Shown here piece by piece: positions 1 through 5,149 of a DNA stretch of 6,233 nucleotides (within the stretch, counting starts at the first letter, position 1; every line of letters begins with the position of its first letter). Position numbers and translations under genes: made by a program. The notes beneath the pieces are model-generated. The model did no database searches. It had not been told where the DNA came from and saw nothing but the letters and a program-made list of their open reading frames with translations. Source of the stretch: Alphaproteobacteria bacterium (GTDB lineage Bacteria; Pseudomonadota; Alphaproteobacteria; Rhodobacterales; Rhodobacteraceae); contig JAUHWJ010000128.1 in the NCBI GenBank assembly GCA_030424705.1, forward strand, positions 1 through 6,233. The letters run 5' to 3'.

Positions 1-342
1 CGCCTCGAACGCCGCGGCGTCCTCCGGGCGCGTCTCGATCTCCATCTCGATGACGAGGAACTTCGCCCGGGCGTTCGGCCCGAGCGGAATCACCATCTCC
101 CCCACCGGGACGAAGGCGGGCAGCGAATCGGGCGATACAGGCGGGGCCTTGGCGGCGGTCTTCGCATCCGCCTCGTGGTCCCCGCCGCCGCCGAAAGGCA
201 GCGCAATCATGCCGGAAAACGTCGCGAAGAAGCCGCCGCCTCCAAGCAGCAGCGCCAGCGCGACGCCAATGAGAAGAGGCTTGCGCGACCGCTTCGGCGG
301 CGCGCCCTCTTCCGTCGTCTCGATGTTCTCGCTTTCGGCCAT
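1..342 (-). CDS. fliL: Flagellar basal body-associated protein FliL (3' part outside window)
   Basis: FliL is a single-pass inner-membrane protein that sits around the stators at the flagellar base and supports torque or stator engagement; in Rhodobacter sphaeroides it is known to be needed for swimming. The window holds the first 114 codons. Residues 1-21 are an acidic then basic cytoplasmic tail (ending KRSRK), about 22-49 are one hydrophobic segment rich in Leu, Ala and Gly, about 50-74 are a Gly/Ala/Pro/Asp linker, and from about 75 begins the periplasmic FliL domain (PLGPNARAKFLVIEMEIET, residues 86-104, resembles the family's first beta strands). The start is chosen because GGAG lies at 346-349 (minus strand) six bases before the ATG and the membrane helix follows at the usual distance. 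It is transcribed divergently from fliF, and its C-terminal part lies beyond the left edge. The identity rests on topology, the strand pattern and the flagellar neighbours. Confidence 0.92.
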   Translation of the reverse strand, partial: MAESENIETTEEGAPPKRSRKPLLIGVALALLLGGGGFFATFSGMIALPFGGGGDHEADAKTAAKAPPVSPDSLPAFVPVGEMVIPLGPNARAKFLVIEMEIETRPEDAAAFEA

Positions 343-349
343 CGGCTCC

Positions 350-360
350 AACCGCAGGTT
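350..360 (-). repeat. Short inverted repeat beside the fliL ribosome-binding site
   Basis: AACC-GCA-GGTT is a perfect 4-base inverted repeat with a 3-base centre. On the fliL strand it ends immediately before the GGAG ribosome site at 346-349. A similar dyad, ACCC-GCA-GGGT, lies at 425-435, and a half copy (ACCCGCAG) at 407-414. It may be an operator or a small leader hairpin, or it may be chance in GC-rich DNA; a 4-bp stem is weak. Confidence 0.3.
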
Positions 361-379
361 CTCCCGGTTCGCACCCTGC

Positions 380-400
380 CTAACCGGAACCGACTAACCG
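380..400. repeat. CTAACCG direct repeat
   Basis: CTAACCG occurs at 380-386 and again at 394-400, 14 bases from start to start. It lies about 40-60 bases upstream of the fliL start codon, where an activator could bind. The repeat is exact over seven bases; its role is unknown. Confidence 0.4.
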
Positions 401-408
401 AAACTTAC
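394..408. promoter_or_regulatory. Possible degenerate CtrA-type site
   Basis: The bases read CTAA, seven bases, then TTAC, which matches 6 of 8 positions of the alphaproteobacterial CtrA consensus TTAA-N7-TTAA with the correct spacing. CtrA is known to control early flagellar operons in many alphaproteobacteria. The site is 52-66 bases upstream of the fliL start codon. The match is imperfect and no ctrA is in the window, so this is only a candidate. Confidence 0.28.
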
Positions 409-461
409 CCGCAGCACGGAATCGACCCGCAGGGTTGCCGGAGAGCTTCGGATAGCCCACG

Positions 462-490
462 GATTTTCCTTAAATTTTTCTCGATTTTCC
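462..490. repeat. AT-rich island with two GATTTTCC copies
   Basis: GATTTTCC occurs at 462-469 and 483-490, 21 bases apart from start to start (two helical turns), on either side of TTAAATTTTTC. It is by far the most AT-rich stretch in the intergenic region and lies about midway between the two divergent starts. The phasing would suit a protein binding two copies on one face of DNA, or the stretch may simply be a DNA-opening or nucleoid-protein site. The function is inferred only from composition and spacing. Confidence 0.4.
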
Positions 491-579
491 CGGCGAAGGG
501 CCCGCCGCCTCGCGCGCGTGCGGATTCCCGAGGTCCTTCGCGCCCCCGCGGGGAGACGCGGCGCGGTCGCGGCGCGGCG

Positions 580-607
580 TTGGCAGGGAAAAGGCCGCTT
601 CGATAAC
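580..607 (+). promoter_or_regulatory. Candidate fliF operon promoter
   Basis: TTGGCA at 580-585 matches 5 of 6 bases of a sigma-70 -35 box and is followed after 16 bases by GATAAC (602-607), a 4 of 6 match to a -10 box. The same DNA also reads TGGCA with GG (582-583) and GC (594-595) exactly 10 bases apart, the -24/-12 layout of sigma-54 promoters, although the -12 element is AGGC rather than TTGC. Either would put the transcript start some 30-45 bases before the fliF ATG. The sequence alone cannot decide between the two readings. Confidence 0.35.
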
Positions 608-651
608 CCAAAATTAAACGCGCCCCGCCCATCTTCCGCCACGTCCCCAGA

Positions 652-2262
652 ATGGCGGGCGATAAGGACGGCGGCGACGTGAACACGATTCTGACCCGAC
701 TAGGAGAAACCTGGGGCGCGATGGAGCCGCGGCGGAAGGCCGTCTTGGCCGTCAGCGCGGTGGCGCTTGTCGTCGCGCTCACCCTGTTTCTGCGAATCGT
801 GACGGCGCCGACGATGGCGCTCCTTTATTCCGGGCTGGACGGCTCCGCGGCGAGCGGCGTGATCGAGGGGCTGGAGCGCCAGGGCGTGCCCTACGAGGTG
901 CGCGGCGACGCGATCTACGTTCCCTCCGACGCGCGCGACAAGGCGCGCATCACCCTCGCCGGCCAGGGCCTGCCGGCCGCCGGCGCCGCCGGCTACGAGC
1001 TTCTGGATGGGCTTTCCGGCTTCGGCACGACGGCGGAGATGTTCGACGCGGCCTATTGGCGCGCGAAGGAAGGCGAGCTCGCCCGCACGATTCTCGCCTC
1101 GCATCGCGTGATCCGCGCGCGCGTCCACATCGCCGAGTCGCAGCGCCGCCCCTTCGAAGAGGAAAAACCGGTGACGGCTTCCGTCACCGTCTCGACCTCC
1201 TCCGGCGCGCTGACGCGGAGCCAGGCGGAGGCGATTCGTTATCTTGTCGCCTCGGCCGTCGCCGGGCTTTCCCTCCAGAACGTCGCCGTGATCGACCAGG
1301 AATACGGGGTCATCCTCCGCTCCGGCGAGAGCGAGACCGAGGCCGGCTCGGGCGCGGACGACATCTCCCGCGCCAAGGCGATGGAGGAGAGCGTCTCCCG
1401 CCTGCTCGAGGCCCGCGTCGGCGCGGGGGCGGCGATCGTAGAGGTCTCCGTCGCCACGGTGCGCGAGAGCGAGACGCTGCGCGAGCGCCGGCTCGACCCG
1501 CAGAGCCGCGTCGCGATCCATACCGACACCGAGGAAAGCACCGAGGCCGCCAACGGCGAGGCTGGCGCCGTCACCGTCGCAGGCAATCTCGCCGATGGTG
1601 ACGTCGAGGGCGGCGCCGGGGGGCAGCGGGACGCGGCGCGGACCCGTCAGCGGACGAATTTCGAGGTCTCCGAGACGGTGCGCGAGACGGTTCGCCCGGC
1701 CGGCGACGTGAAGCGCATCACCGTCGCCGTGATGGTGGACGGCGTGAAGGGCGAGGACGGCGTATGGGCCCCGCGGCCCGAAGCCGAGATGGCGCAGCTG
1801 CGCGAGCTGATCGAGACGGCGGTGGGCTATGACGAGGCGCGCGGGGACCGCGTGACGCTCCAGAGCCTCGAATTCTCGGAGCGGCCCGAGCTTGGCACCG
1901 TCGCCGAATCGGGCTTCGGCGACCTCCTCGCCGCGAACGCCATGGCGCTGATCCAGATCGCCACGCTCGGGCTCGTGGCGCTGATGCTCGGGCTCTTCGT
2001 CGTGCGGCCGATTCTCTCGGTCGCCGGCCCGGCCGGCGGGCCCCAGTACGACGATGCGGGGGACATGGACTTCCCGTCCTTCGGCGGCGCCGGCGGCATG
2101 GGCGAGGCTCTCGCGATCCCCTCGGGCGAGATGATCGATTCGGAGGCGCTGGGCGTGGACCGCCGCGCCCTCCTCGAGAATGCGGTGTCGGAGAAGCCGG
2201 ACGAGGCGATCAAGCTTCTCGGCTCCTGGCTCGATGACGGGGCGGAGGCCGAACGGGCATGA
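652..2262 (+). CDS. fliF: Flagellar MS-ring protein FliF
   Basis: FliF (536 residues) forms the MS ring in the inner membrane, the base on which rod, export gate and C ring are built. A first membrane helix lies at about 30-50, followed by the YscJ/FliF ring-building domain (about 51-225, with RVHIAESQRR at 157-166, then TASVTVST and LVASAVAGLSLQNVAVID at 198-215, a typical FliF signature). The FliF C domain is at about 250-410, including FEVSETVRETVRPAGDVKRI (337-356). A second helix lies at about 428-452, then a Gly/Asp-rich tail ending in ALLENAVSEKPDEAIKLLGSWL (507-528), which resembles the helical tail that binds FliG. The ATG at 652 has no good Shine-Dalgarno sequence. GTG at 679, with AAGGA at 664-668, is a possible alternative start, and ATG at 721 a less likely one. 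Length is near the family norm. It is the first gene of the operon and overlaps fliH by four bases. Confidence 0.97.
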   Translation: MAGDKDGGDVNTILTRLGETWGAMEPRRKAVLAVSAVALVVALTLFLRIVTAPTMALLYSGLDGSAASGVIEGLERQGVPYEVRGDAIYVPSDARDKARITLAGQGLPAAGAAGYELLDGLSGFGTTAEMFDAAYWRAKEGELARTILASHRVIRARVHIAESQRRPFEEEKPVTASVTVSTSSGALTRSQAEAIRYLVASAVAGLSLQNVAVIDQEYGVILRSGESETEAGSGADDISRAKAMEESVSRLLEARVGAGAAIVEVSVATVRESETLRERRLDPQSRVAIHTDTEESTEAANGEAGAVTVAGNLADGDVEGGAGGQRDAARTRQRTNFEVSETVRETVRPAGDVKRITVAVMVDGVKGEDGVWAPRPEAEMAQLRELIETAVGYDEARGDRVTLQSLEFSERPELGTVAESGFGDLLAANAMALIQIATLGLVALMLGLFVVRPILSVAGPAGGPQYDDAGDMDFPSFGGAGGMGEALAIPSGEMIDSEALGVDRRALLENAVSEKPDEAIKLLGSWLDDGAEAERA

Positions 2263-2903
2263 TCGCGCGCGCGCCGGTTCTCGAGAATTTCGGAAGACCC
2301 CGCCCGTTCGAGCGGCGCGGCCCCGACCGCCCGCAGGACGAGGCGCTCGACCTTCTGCTCGCCCGCGCGCGCGGGCAGGCGCGGGCCGACGGCTTCGCCG
2401 ACGGGGTGGCCCAGACCGAGGCGCGGATCGAGCGGGAGCTTGAGGCGCTGCTGGACGGCGTCGCCGCCGCGATCGAGCTTGCGCGGGCGGACCGGGCGGC
2501 GGCCGAGCGCGCCGCTGAGGCCAAGGCCTGCGCCGTGGCCCGCGCCGTCCTCTGCGCCCTCGCCCCGCGGCTCGCGGCGCTCTCGCTCCAGGACGACATT
2601 CTCGCCGCGCTGGCGGACGCGTTCCGCGCCGCGCCCGGCGCGCGCCCGGTGATCGAGGTCGCCGCGCATCGCAGGGACGAACTGGAGGCCACGTTCGCCG
2701 CCCGCGCCGCAGGGGCCCAAATCGTCGGCGCGGCCGATCTTGGGGAGACCGAGGCGCGGCTCCGCTGGGCCGGCGGGTTCGACCTCATCGACGCCGGCGC
2801 CGCCGCGGCGCGAACACTCGCGATTCTCGACGCTCATCTCGCCGCCGAAGAGCAGGCGGCGCCCGACAACAGCCCCGAAGACGACATGGAGACCGGATCA
2901 TGA
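2259..2903 (+). CDS. fliH: FliH-like flagellar export ATPase regulator
   Basis: FliH proteins bind the export ATPase FliI, hold it inactive as a dimer and tether it to FliN at the C ring. This 214-residue protein has the family architecture: a short conserved-looking N-terminus (VLENFGRPRPF, 7-17), which in known FliH proteins is the FliN/FlhA-binding end; a charged Ala-rich helical stretch (about 25-100) containing the small-residue repeat ADGFADGV (43-50), the GxxxG-like signature; and a C-terminal alpha/beta part (about 119-192) with PVIEVAAHRRDELEA and an EARLRWAGGFDLIDAG motif (165-180), like the FliH 'cr-W-x-x-g-g-v-d' region. The start overlaps the fliF stop (ATGA) and has GGAGG at 2244-2248. 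The sequence is divergent, so the call leans on layout and position between fliF and fliN as in Caulobacter flbE. No fliI lies in the window. Confidence 0.83.
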   Translation: MIARAPVLENFGRPRPFERRGPDRPQDEALDLLLARARGQARADGFADGVAQTEARIERELEALLDGVAAAIELARADRAAAERAAEAKACAVARAVLCALAPRLAALSLQDDILAALADAFRAAPGARPVIEVAAHRRDELEATFAARAAGAQIVGAADLGETEARLRWAGGFDLIDAGAAAARTLAILDAHLAAEEQAAPDNSPEDDMETGS

Positions 2904-2909
2904 TGGAAG
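2894..2909 (+). repeat. 16-base repeat at the fliH/fliN junction, copy 1
   Basis: CGGATCATGATGGAAG spans the last codons of fliH and the start of fliN. It is identical, base for base, to 3962-3977 at the fliP/fliG junction. It holds the ATGA stop/start overlap and a second in-frame ATG, so FliN and FliG both begin Met-Met-Glu and FliH and FliP both end Gly-Ser. GGAG at 2888-2891 lies eight bases before the first ATG. Confidence 0.9.
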
Positions 2910-3223
2910 ACAGCAGCCTTGCGGACGGGTTCGGCGGCGGCGGCGACGACACCGCTGCGCCGGGGGAGCGGCGGCGCTCCGCCGTGCTGACCGTGCCGAT
3001 CGAGGTGGTCGTGTCGGTCGGCAAGGCCCGGCCCGTCCTCTCCGAGCTTGTGGCGCTCCGGCGCGACAGCGTGCTGCCGCTCGACAGCAAGATCGAGGAT
3101 CCGGTGGAGATCATGATCGGGGACCGGGTGATCGCCCGCGGCGAGTTGCAGGAGATCGACGGCGAGACGGGCCGCCTCGGCGTGCGCCTGACCGAAGTCG
3201 CCGACCTTTCGAACACGCTCTGA
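2900..3223 (+). CDS. fliN: Flagellar motor switch protein FliN
   Basis: FliN forms the lowest layer of the cytoplasmic C ring, takes part in direction or stop switching and docks FliH with the export ATPase. The 107-residue protein has a short acidic, Gly-rich tail (1-25) and one SpoA (surface presentation of antigens) domain at about 28-100. The characteristic pattern is present: VPIEVVVSVGKARPVLSEL (32-50), DSVLPLDSKIEDPVEIMIGD (56-75), then VIARGELQEIDGETGRLGVRLTEV (77-100). This is the usual alphaproteobacterial FliN length, with no FliY/CheC or FliM part fused. ATG at 2900 overlaps the fliH stop and has GGAG eight bases upstream; a second ATG at 2903 is in frame and would remove one Met. 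It is followed after four bases by fliP, with no fliO between. Confidence 0.95.
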   Translation: MMEDSSLADGFGGGGDDTAAPGERRRSAVLTVPIEVVVSVGKARPVLSELVALRRDSVLPLDSKIEDPVEIMIGDRVIARGELQEIDGETGRLGVRLTEVADLSNTL

Positions 3224-3227
3224 CGCG

Positions 3228-3971
3228 ATGCGCGCCGCCGCCGCCGCAATCGGCCTCGCCGCCGCCTTCGCGCTCGCCCTGCCGGGCATGGCGGCGGCGC
3301 AGGCCGTGAGCATCGATCTCGGCGGCGAGGGGGCGCTCACGCTCCAGGTCGTGCAACTCTTCCTCCTGCTGACGGTGCTGAGCCTCGCGCCCGGCATCGC
3401 GGTGATGGTGACGTGCTTTCCCTTCATGGTCACCGTGCTCTCGATCCTGCGGCAGGCCGTGGGCGTGCAGGCGGCGCCGCCGAACATGATGATCGTGAGC
3501 CTCGCGCTCTTTCTCACCTATTTCGTCATGGCGCCGACCTTCGAGGCGGCCTGGGATGCGGGCGTCGCCCCGCTCCTCGACGGGACGCTGACGGCGGAGG
3601 TCGCCTTCGCGGAGACGATGGGGCCGTTCCGCAACTTCATGGAGGCGCGGGTCGACCCCGCGACGGTGGAGGCGCTCCGCGTCGCCGCGCCCGGCGCCGC
3701 GCCCGAGGCGCTTCCCGGCGAGCCCGCCCCGCTCTCCCTCCTCGTGCCTTCTTTCATGCTGAGCGAGATCAAGCGCGCCTTCGAGATCGGCTTCCTGATC
3801 TTCATACCCTTTCTCATCATCGACCTCGTTGTCGCCTCCATCCTCATGGCCATGGGCATGATGATGGTGCCGCCGGCCGTGGTCGCCCTGCCCTTCAAGC
3901 TCGCCTTCTTCGTGCTCGCCGACGGCTGGACGCTGCTCGCGGGCGCGCTCGTCAGAGGATACGGATCATGA
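3228..3971 (+). CDS. fliP: Flagellar type III export gate protein FliP
   Basis: FliP, with FliQ and FliR, forms the helical export gate in the middle of the MS ring through which rod, hook and filament subunits pass. The 247-residue protein starts with a signal peptide (1 to about 26, basic Met-Arg then Ala/Leu, with MAAAQA at the cleavage site), as known for FliP. Hydrophobic segments follow at about 40-60 and 85-104, then a periplasmic loop (about 105-170) and two at about 185-207 and 212-240. Family signatures are clear: LSILRQAVG (71-79), PPNMMIVSLALFLTYFVMAP (84-103), SEIKRAFEIGFLIFIPFLII (179-198), and MGMMMVPP (209-216), which holds the three-Met gasket that seals the pore, then LPFKLAFFVLADGW. 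No ribosome site is visible before the ATG, so translation probably depends on ribosomes finishing fliN four bases upstream. It overlaps fliG by four bases. Confidence 0.98.
   Translation: MRAAAAAIGLAAAFALALPGMAAAQAVSIDLGGEGALTLQVVQLFLLLTVLSLAPGIAVMVTCFPFMVTVLSILRQAVGVQAAPPNMMIVSLALFLTYFVMAPTFEAAWDAGVAPLLDGTLTAEVAFAETMGPFRNFMEARVDPATVEALRVAAPGAAPEALPGEPAPLSLLVPSFMLSEIKRAFEIGFLIFIPFLIIDLVVASILMAMGMMMVPPAVVALPFKLAFFVLADGWTLLAGALVRGYGS
3954..3959 (+). promoter_or_regulatory. Ribosome-binding site that fixes the fliG start
   Basis: AGAGGA inside the end of fliP lies eight bases before ATG 3968. The fliG frame stays open far upstream within fliP (to 3413 and beyond), so the longest open frame overstates the gene. 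This site, the ATGA overlap and the position of the FliG N-domain support 3968 as the real start. Confidence 0.7.
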
Positions 3972-3977
3972 TGGAAG
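3962..3977 (+). repeat. 16-base repeat at the fliP/fliG junction, copy 2
   Basis: This is an exact copy of CGGATCATGATGGAAG found at 2894-2909, placed in the same way relative to the stop codon of the upstream gene and the start codon of the downstream gene. The identity ends at the next base on each side (C versus A upstream; A versus C downstream). Confidence 0.9.
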
Positions 3978-5074
3978 CTTCGTTCGCGCCCTTCGAGGAG
4001 GTCGCCAACCTGCCCGCCATCGCGCCGCAACAGGGCGGCGCGCTCGCGCTCGCGCCCGAGGCGGCCGCGCGCTACGAGGGGCTCGGCGCGCCGGAAAAAG
4101 CGGCGATCGTGCTCGTCGCGCTCGGGCCGGAGACGGCGGCGAAGCTGCTCACCGGCTTCAACGAGACCCGCATCCGCCGCTTCGCCCGCGCCGTGAGCGG
4201 GCTGAGGGAGACGCCGCCCGAGATCGTCGAGCGGGTCATCGCGGAGTTCCTCCAGAAGATGGAGGACACGCTCAGCATCGGCGGCGGCGCCGCGGAGGCG
4301 CGGCGCTTCCTCTCGGAGGTGCTGGAGCGCGACCAGGTGAACCAGATCATGGCCGATCTCGACACGACGGGACGGACTGTCTGGAGCCTTCTCGGCGATG
4401 TCGAGGATGTGCGGCTCGCCGCCTGGCTCCGCTCCGAGCATCCGCAGGTCGCCGCGATCGCGCTCTCCCGCCTCACGGCGATGAAGGCCGCGCAGGTGCT
4501 GGAGAAATTCGAGCCCGAATTCGCGGAGGACATCGTCATCCGCATGGGCCCTGCCGCCGGCGTCGAGCCGGCGATGGCGGAACGGATCGGCGAGGTGATC
4601 GCGCGGGACTTCCTGCCTTCGGTGATGACCCGCAGCCGCGGCAAGGACCCGGCGGATCTGATCGCCGGCGTGATGAACCACGTCTCCGTCCGCACCCGCG
4701 ACCGCATCATCGAGGCGATGGACGGGGCGGCGCCGAAGCTGGCCGAGTCGGTCCGCAAGATCATGTTCACGTTCGAGCACATCCCGGAGCGGATCGCTCC
4801 GCGCGACATCGGCCTCGTCGTCAAGTCTGTGGACGAGGCGACCCTGATGAAGGCGATGAAGTCAGCCGGGGAGCGGGGCGCGAAGGTCGTCGACTACATC
4901 ATGGAGAACATCTCCAAGCGCCTTGCGGAGCGGATGCGGGAGGATCTCGCGGCGCTCGAGGCCCCGAGCCGGAAGGATGGCGAAGCCGCGCAGGCGGCGC
5001 TTGTCGCGGCGATCGTGGACCTCCGCGACAACGGCCAGATCAAGATGATGGTCAAGGAAGTCGCGGAGGACTGA
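3968..5074 (+). CDS. fliG: Flagellar motor switch/rotor protein FliG
   Basis: FliG links the MS ring to the C ring and carries the charged helix pushed by the stators. This 368-residue protein has a tail of about 40 residues, then the FliF-binding N domain starting at PEKAAIVLVALG (42-53). The middle domain carries the EHPQ motif (157-160) that binds FliM, and LEKFEPEFAEDIVIRM (178-193). The C-terminal torque domain (about 265-345) includes MFTFEHI, then VDEATLMKAMK, then NISKRLAERMREDL (314-327). Charged residues equivalent to E. coli K264, R281, D288/D289 and R297 appear as K298, R318, E325/D326 and R335. The protein is longer than E. coli FliG (331), mainly through the N-terminal tail, with three extra residues after K298. 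The start at 3968 rests on the ATGA overlap with fliP and AGAGGA at 3954-3959; ATG 3971 is an equal second choice. It is the last gene before a terminator. Confidence 0.97.
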   Translation: MMEASFAPFEEVANLPAIAPQQGGALALAPEAAARYEGLGAPEKAAIVLVALGPETAAKLLTGFNETRIRRFARAVSGLRETPPEIVERVIAEFLQKMEDTLSIGGGAAEARRFLSEVLERDQVNQIMADLDTTGRTVWSLLGDVEDVRLAAWLRSEHPQVAAIALSRLTAMKAAQVLEKFEPEFAEDIVIRMGPAAGVEPAMAERIGEVIARDFLPSVMTRSRGKDPADLIAGVMNHVSVRTRDRIIEAMDGAAPKLAESVRKIMFTFEHIPERIAPRDIGLVVKSVDEATLMKAMKSAGERGAKVVDYIMENISKRLAERMREDLAALEAPSRKDGEAAQAALVAAIVDLRDNGQIKMMVKEVAED

Positions 5075-5093
5075 CGCCCGGCTTCGGGAACGG

Positions 5094-5125
5094 AAAGAGG
5101 GCCGCGCGGCGCGTGGCCCTTTTCT
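5094..5125 (+). terminator. Rho-independent terminator between fliG and flgI
   Basis: GGGCCGCG (5099-5106) pairs with CGTGGCCC (5112-5119), with one G-T wobble and a short CGGCG loop. The stem can extend with A/T pairs (5095-5098 with 5120-5123) and is followed by TTTTCT. It begins 20-25 bases after the fliG stop. Read from the other strand the hairpin is followed by CTCTTT, a weaker U-run, so it may also stop flgI transcripts, which end at 5150 and converge on it. Confidence 0.85.
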
Positions 5126-5149
5126 AGATTCCGGCGTCGAAGGCGACGG

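Larger units (their letters stand above)
343..651. other. Divergent fliL/fliF intergenic region, about 310 bases without a gene
   Basis: This gap separates the two divergent flagellar transcription units and must hold the start signals for both. Reading from left to right it contains an inverted repeat next to the fliL ribosome site (350-360), a CTAACCG direct repeat (380-386, 394-400), a relaxed CtrA-like site (394-408), a second inverted repeat (425-435), an AT-rich island (about 462-490) flanked by GATTTTCC copies, a very GC-rich stretch (about 491-580) with the palindrome CCCCGCGGGG at 544-553, and a candidate fliF promoter (580-607). Open frames crossing it have Arg/Pro/Ala-rich compositions typical of noncoding GC-rich frames and no recognisable domain, so I call no protein gene here. 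Confidence 0.75.

Noticed and set aside
544..553. CCCCGCGGGG palindrome as an operator or terminator
   Set aside because: It is perfect but only 10 bases in a very GC-rich stretch, has no loop and no T-run; chance is a good explanation.
175..606. 143-codon plus-strand frame opposite fliL and into the gap
   Set aside because: Its first part is antisense to fliL and the remainder is Arg-rich noise through the intergenic region.
343..651. Riboswitch, small RNA or CRISPR in the intergenic region
   Set aside because: No long stem structures, no tandem repeat-spacer pattern and no recognisable conserved RNA motif were seen.
394..782. Minus-strand open frames across the fliL/fliF gap
   Set aside because: Arg/Pro-rich, no family resemblance, they run into fliF and the promoter region, and they start without a ribosome site.
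1827..2837. 336-codon minus-strand frame opposite the fliF end and fliH
   Set aside because: Low-complexity Arg/Ala/Ser composition and opposite two genes of a well-supported operon; an antisense shadow.
3413..3967. Upstream extension of the fliG frame giving a 553-residue protein
   Set aside because: The added part overlaps fliP in another frame, is Arg/Ala/Pro-rich noise, and the ribosome site with the ATGA overlap at 3968 explains the real start.
3518..4780. 420-codon open frame on the minus strand opposite fliP and fliG
   Set aside because: It lies wholly opposite two clear conserved genes, is dominated by Arg, His, Asp and Leu as expected for an antisense frame in GC-rich DNA, and has no recognisable domain.
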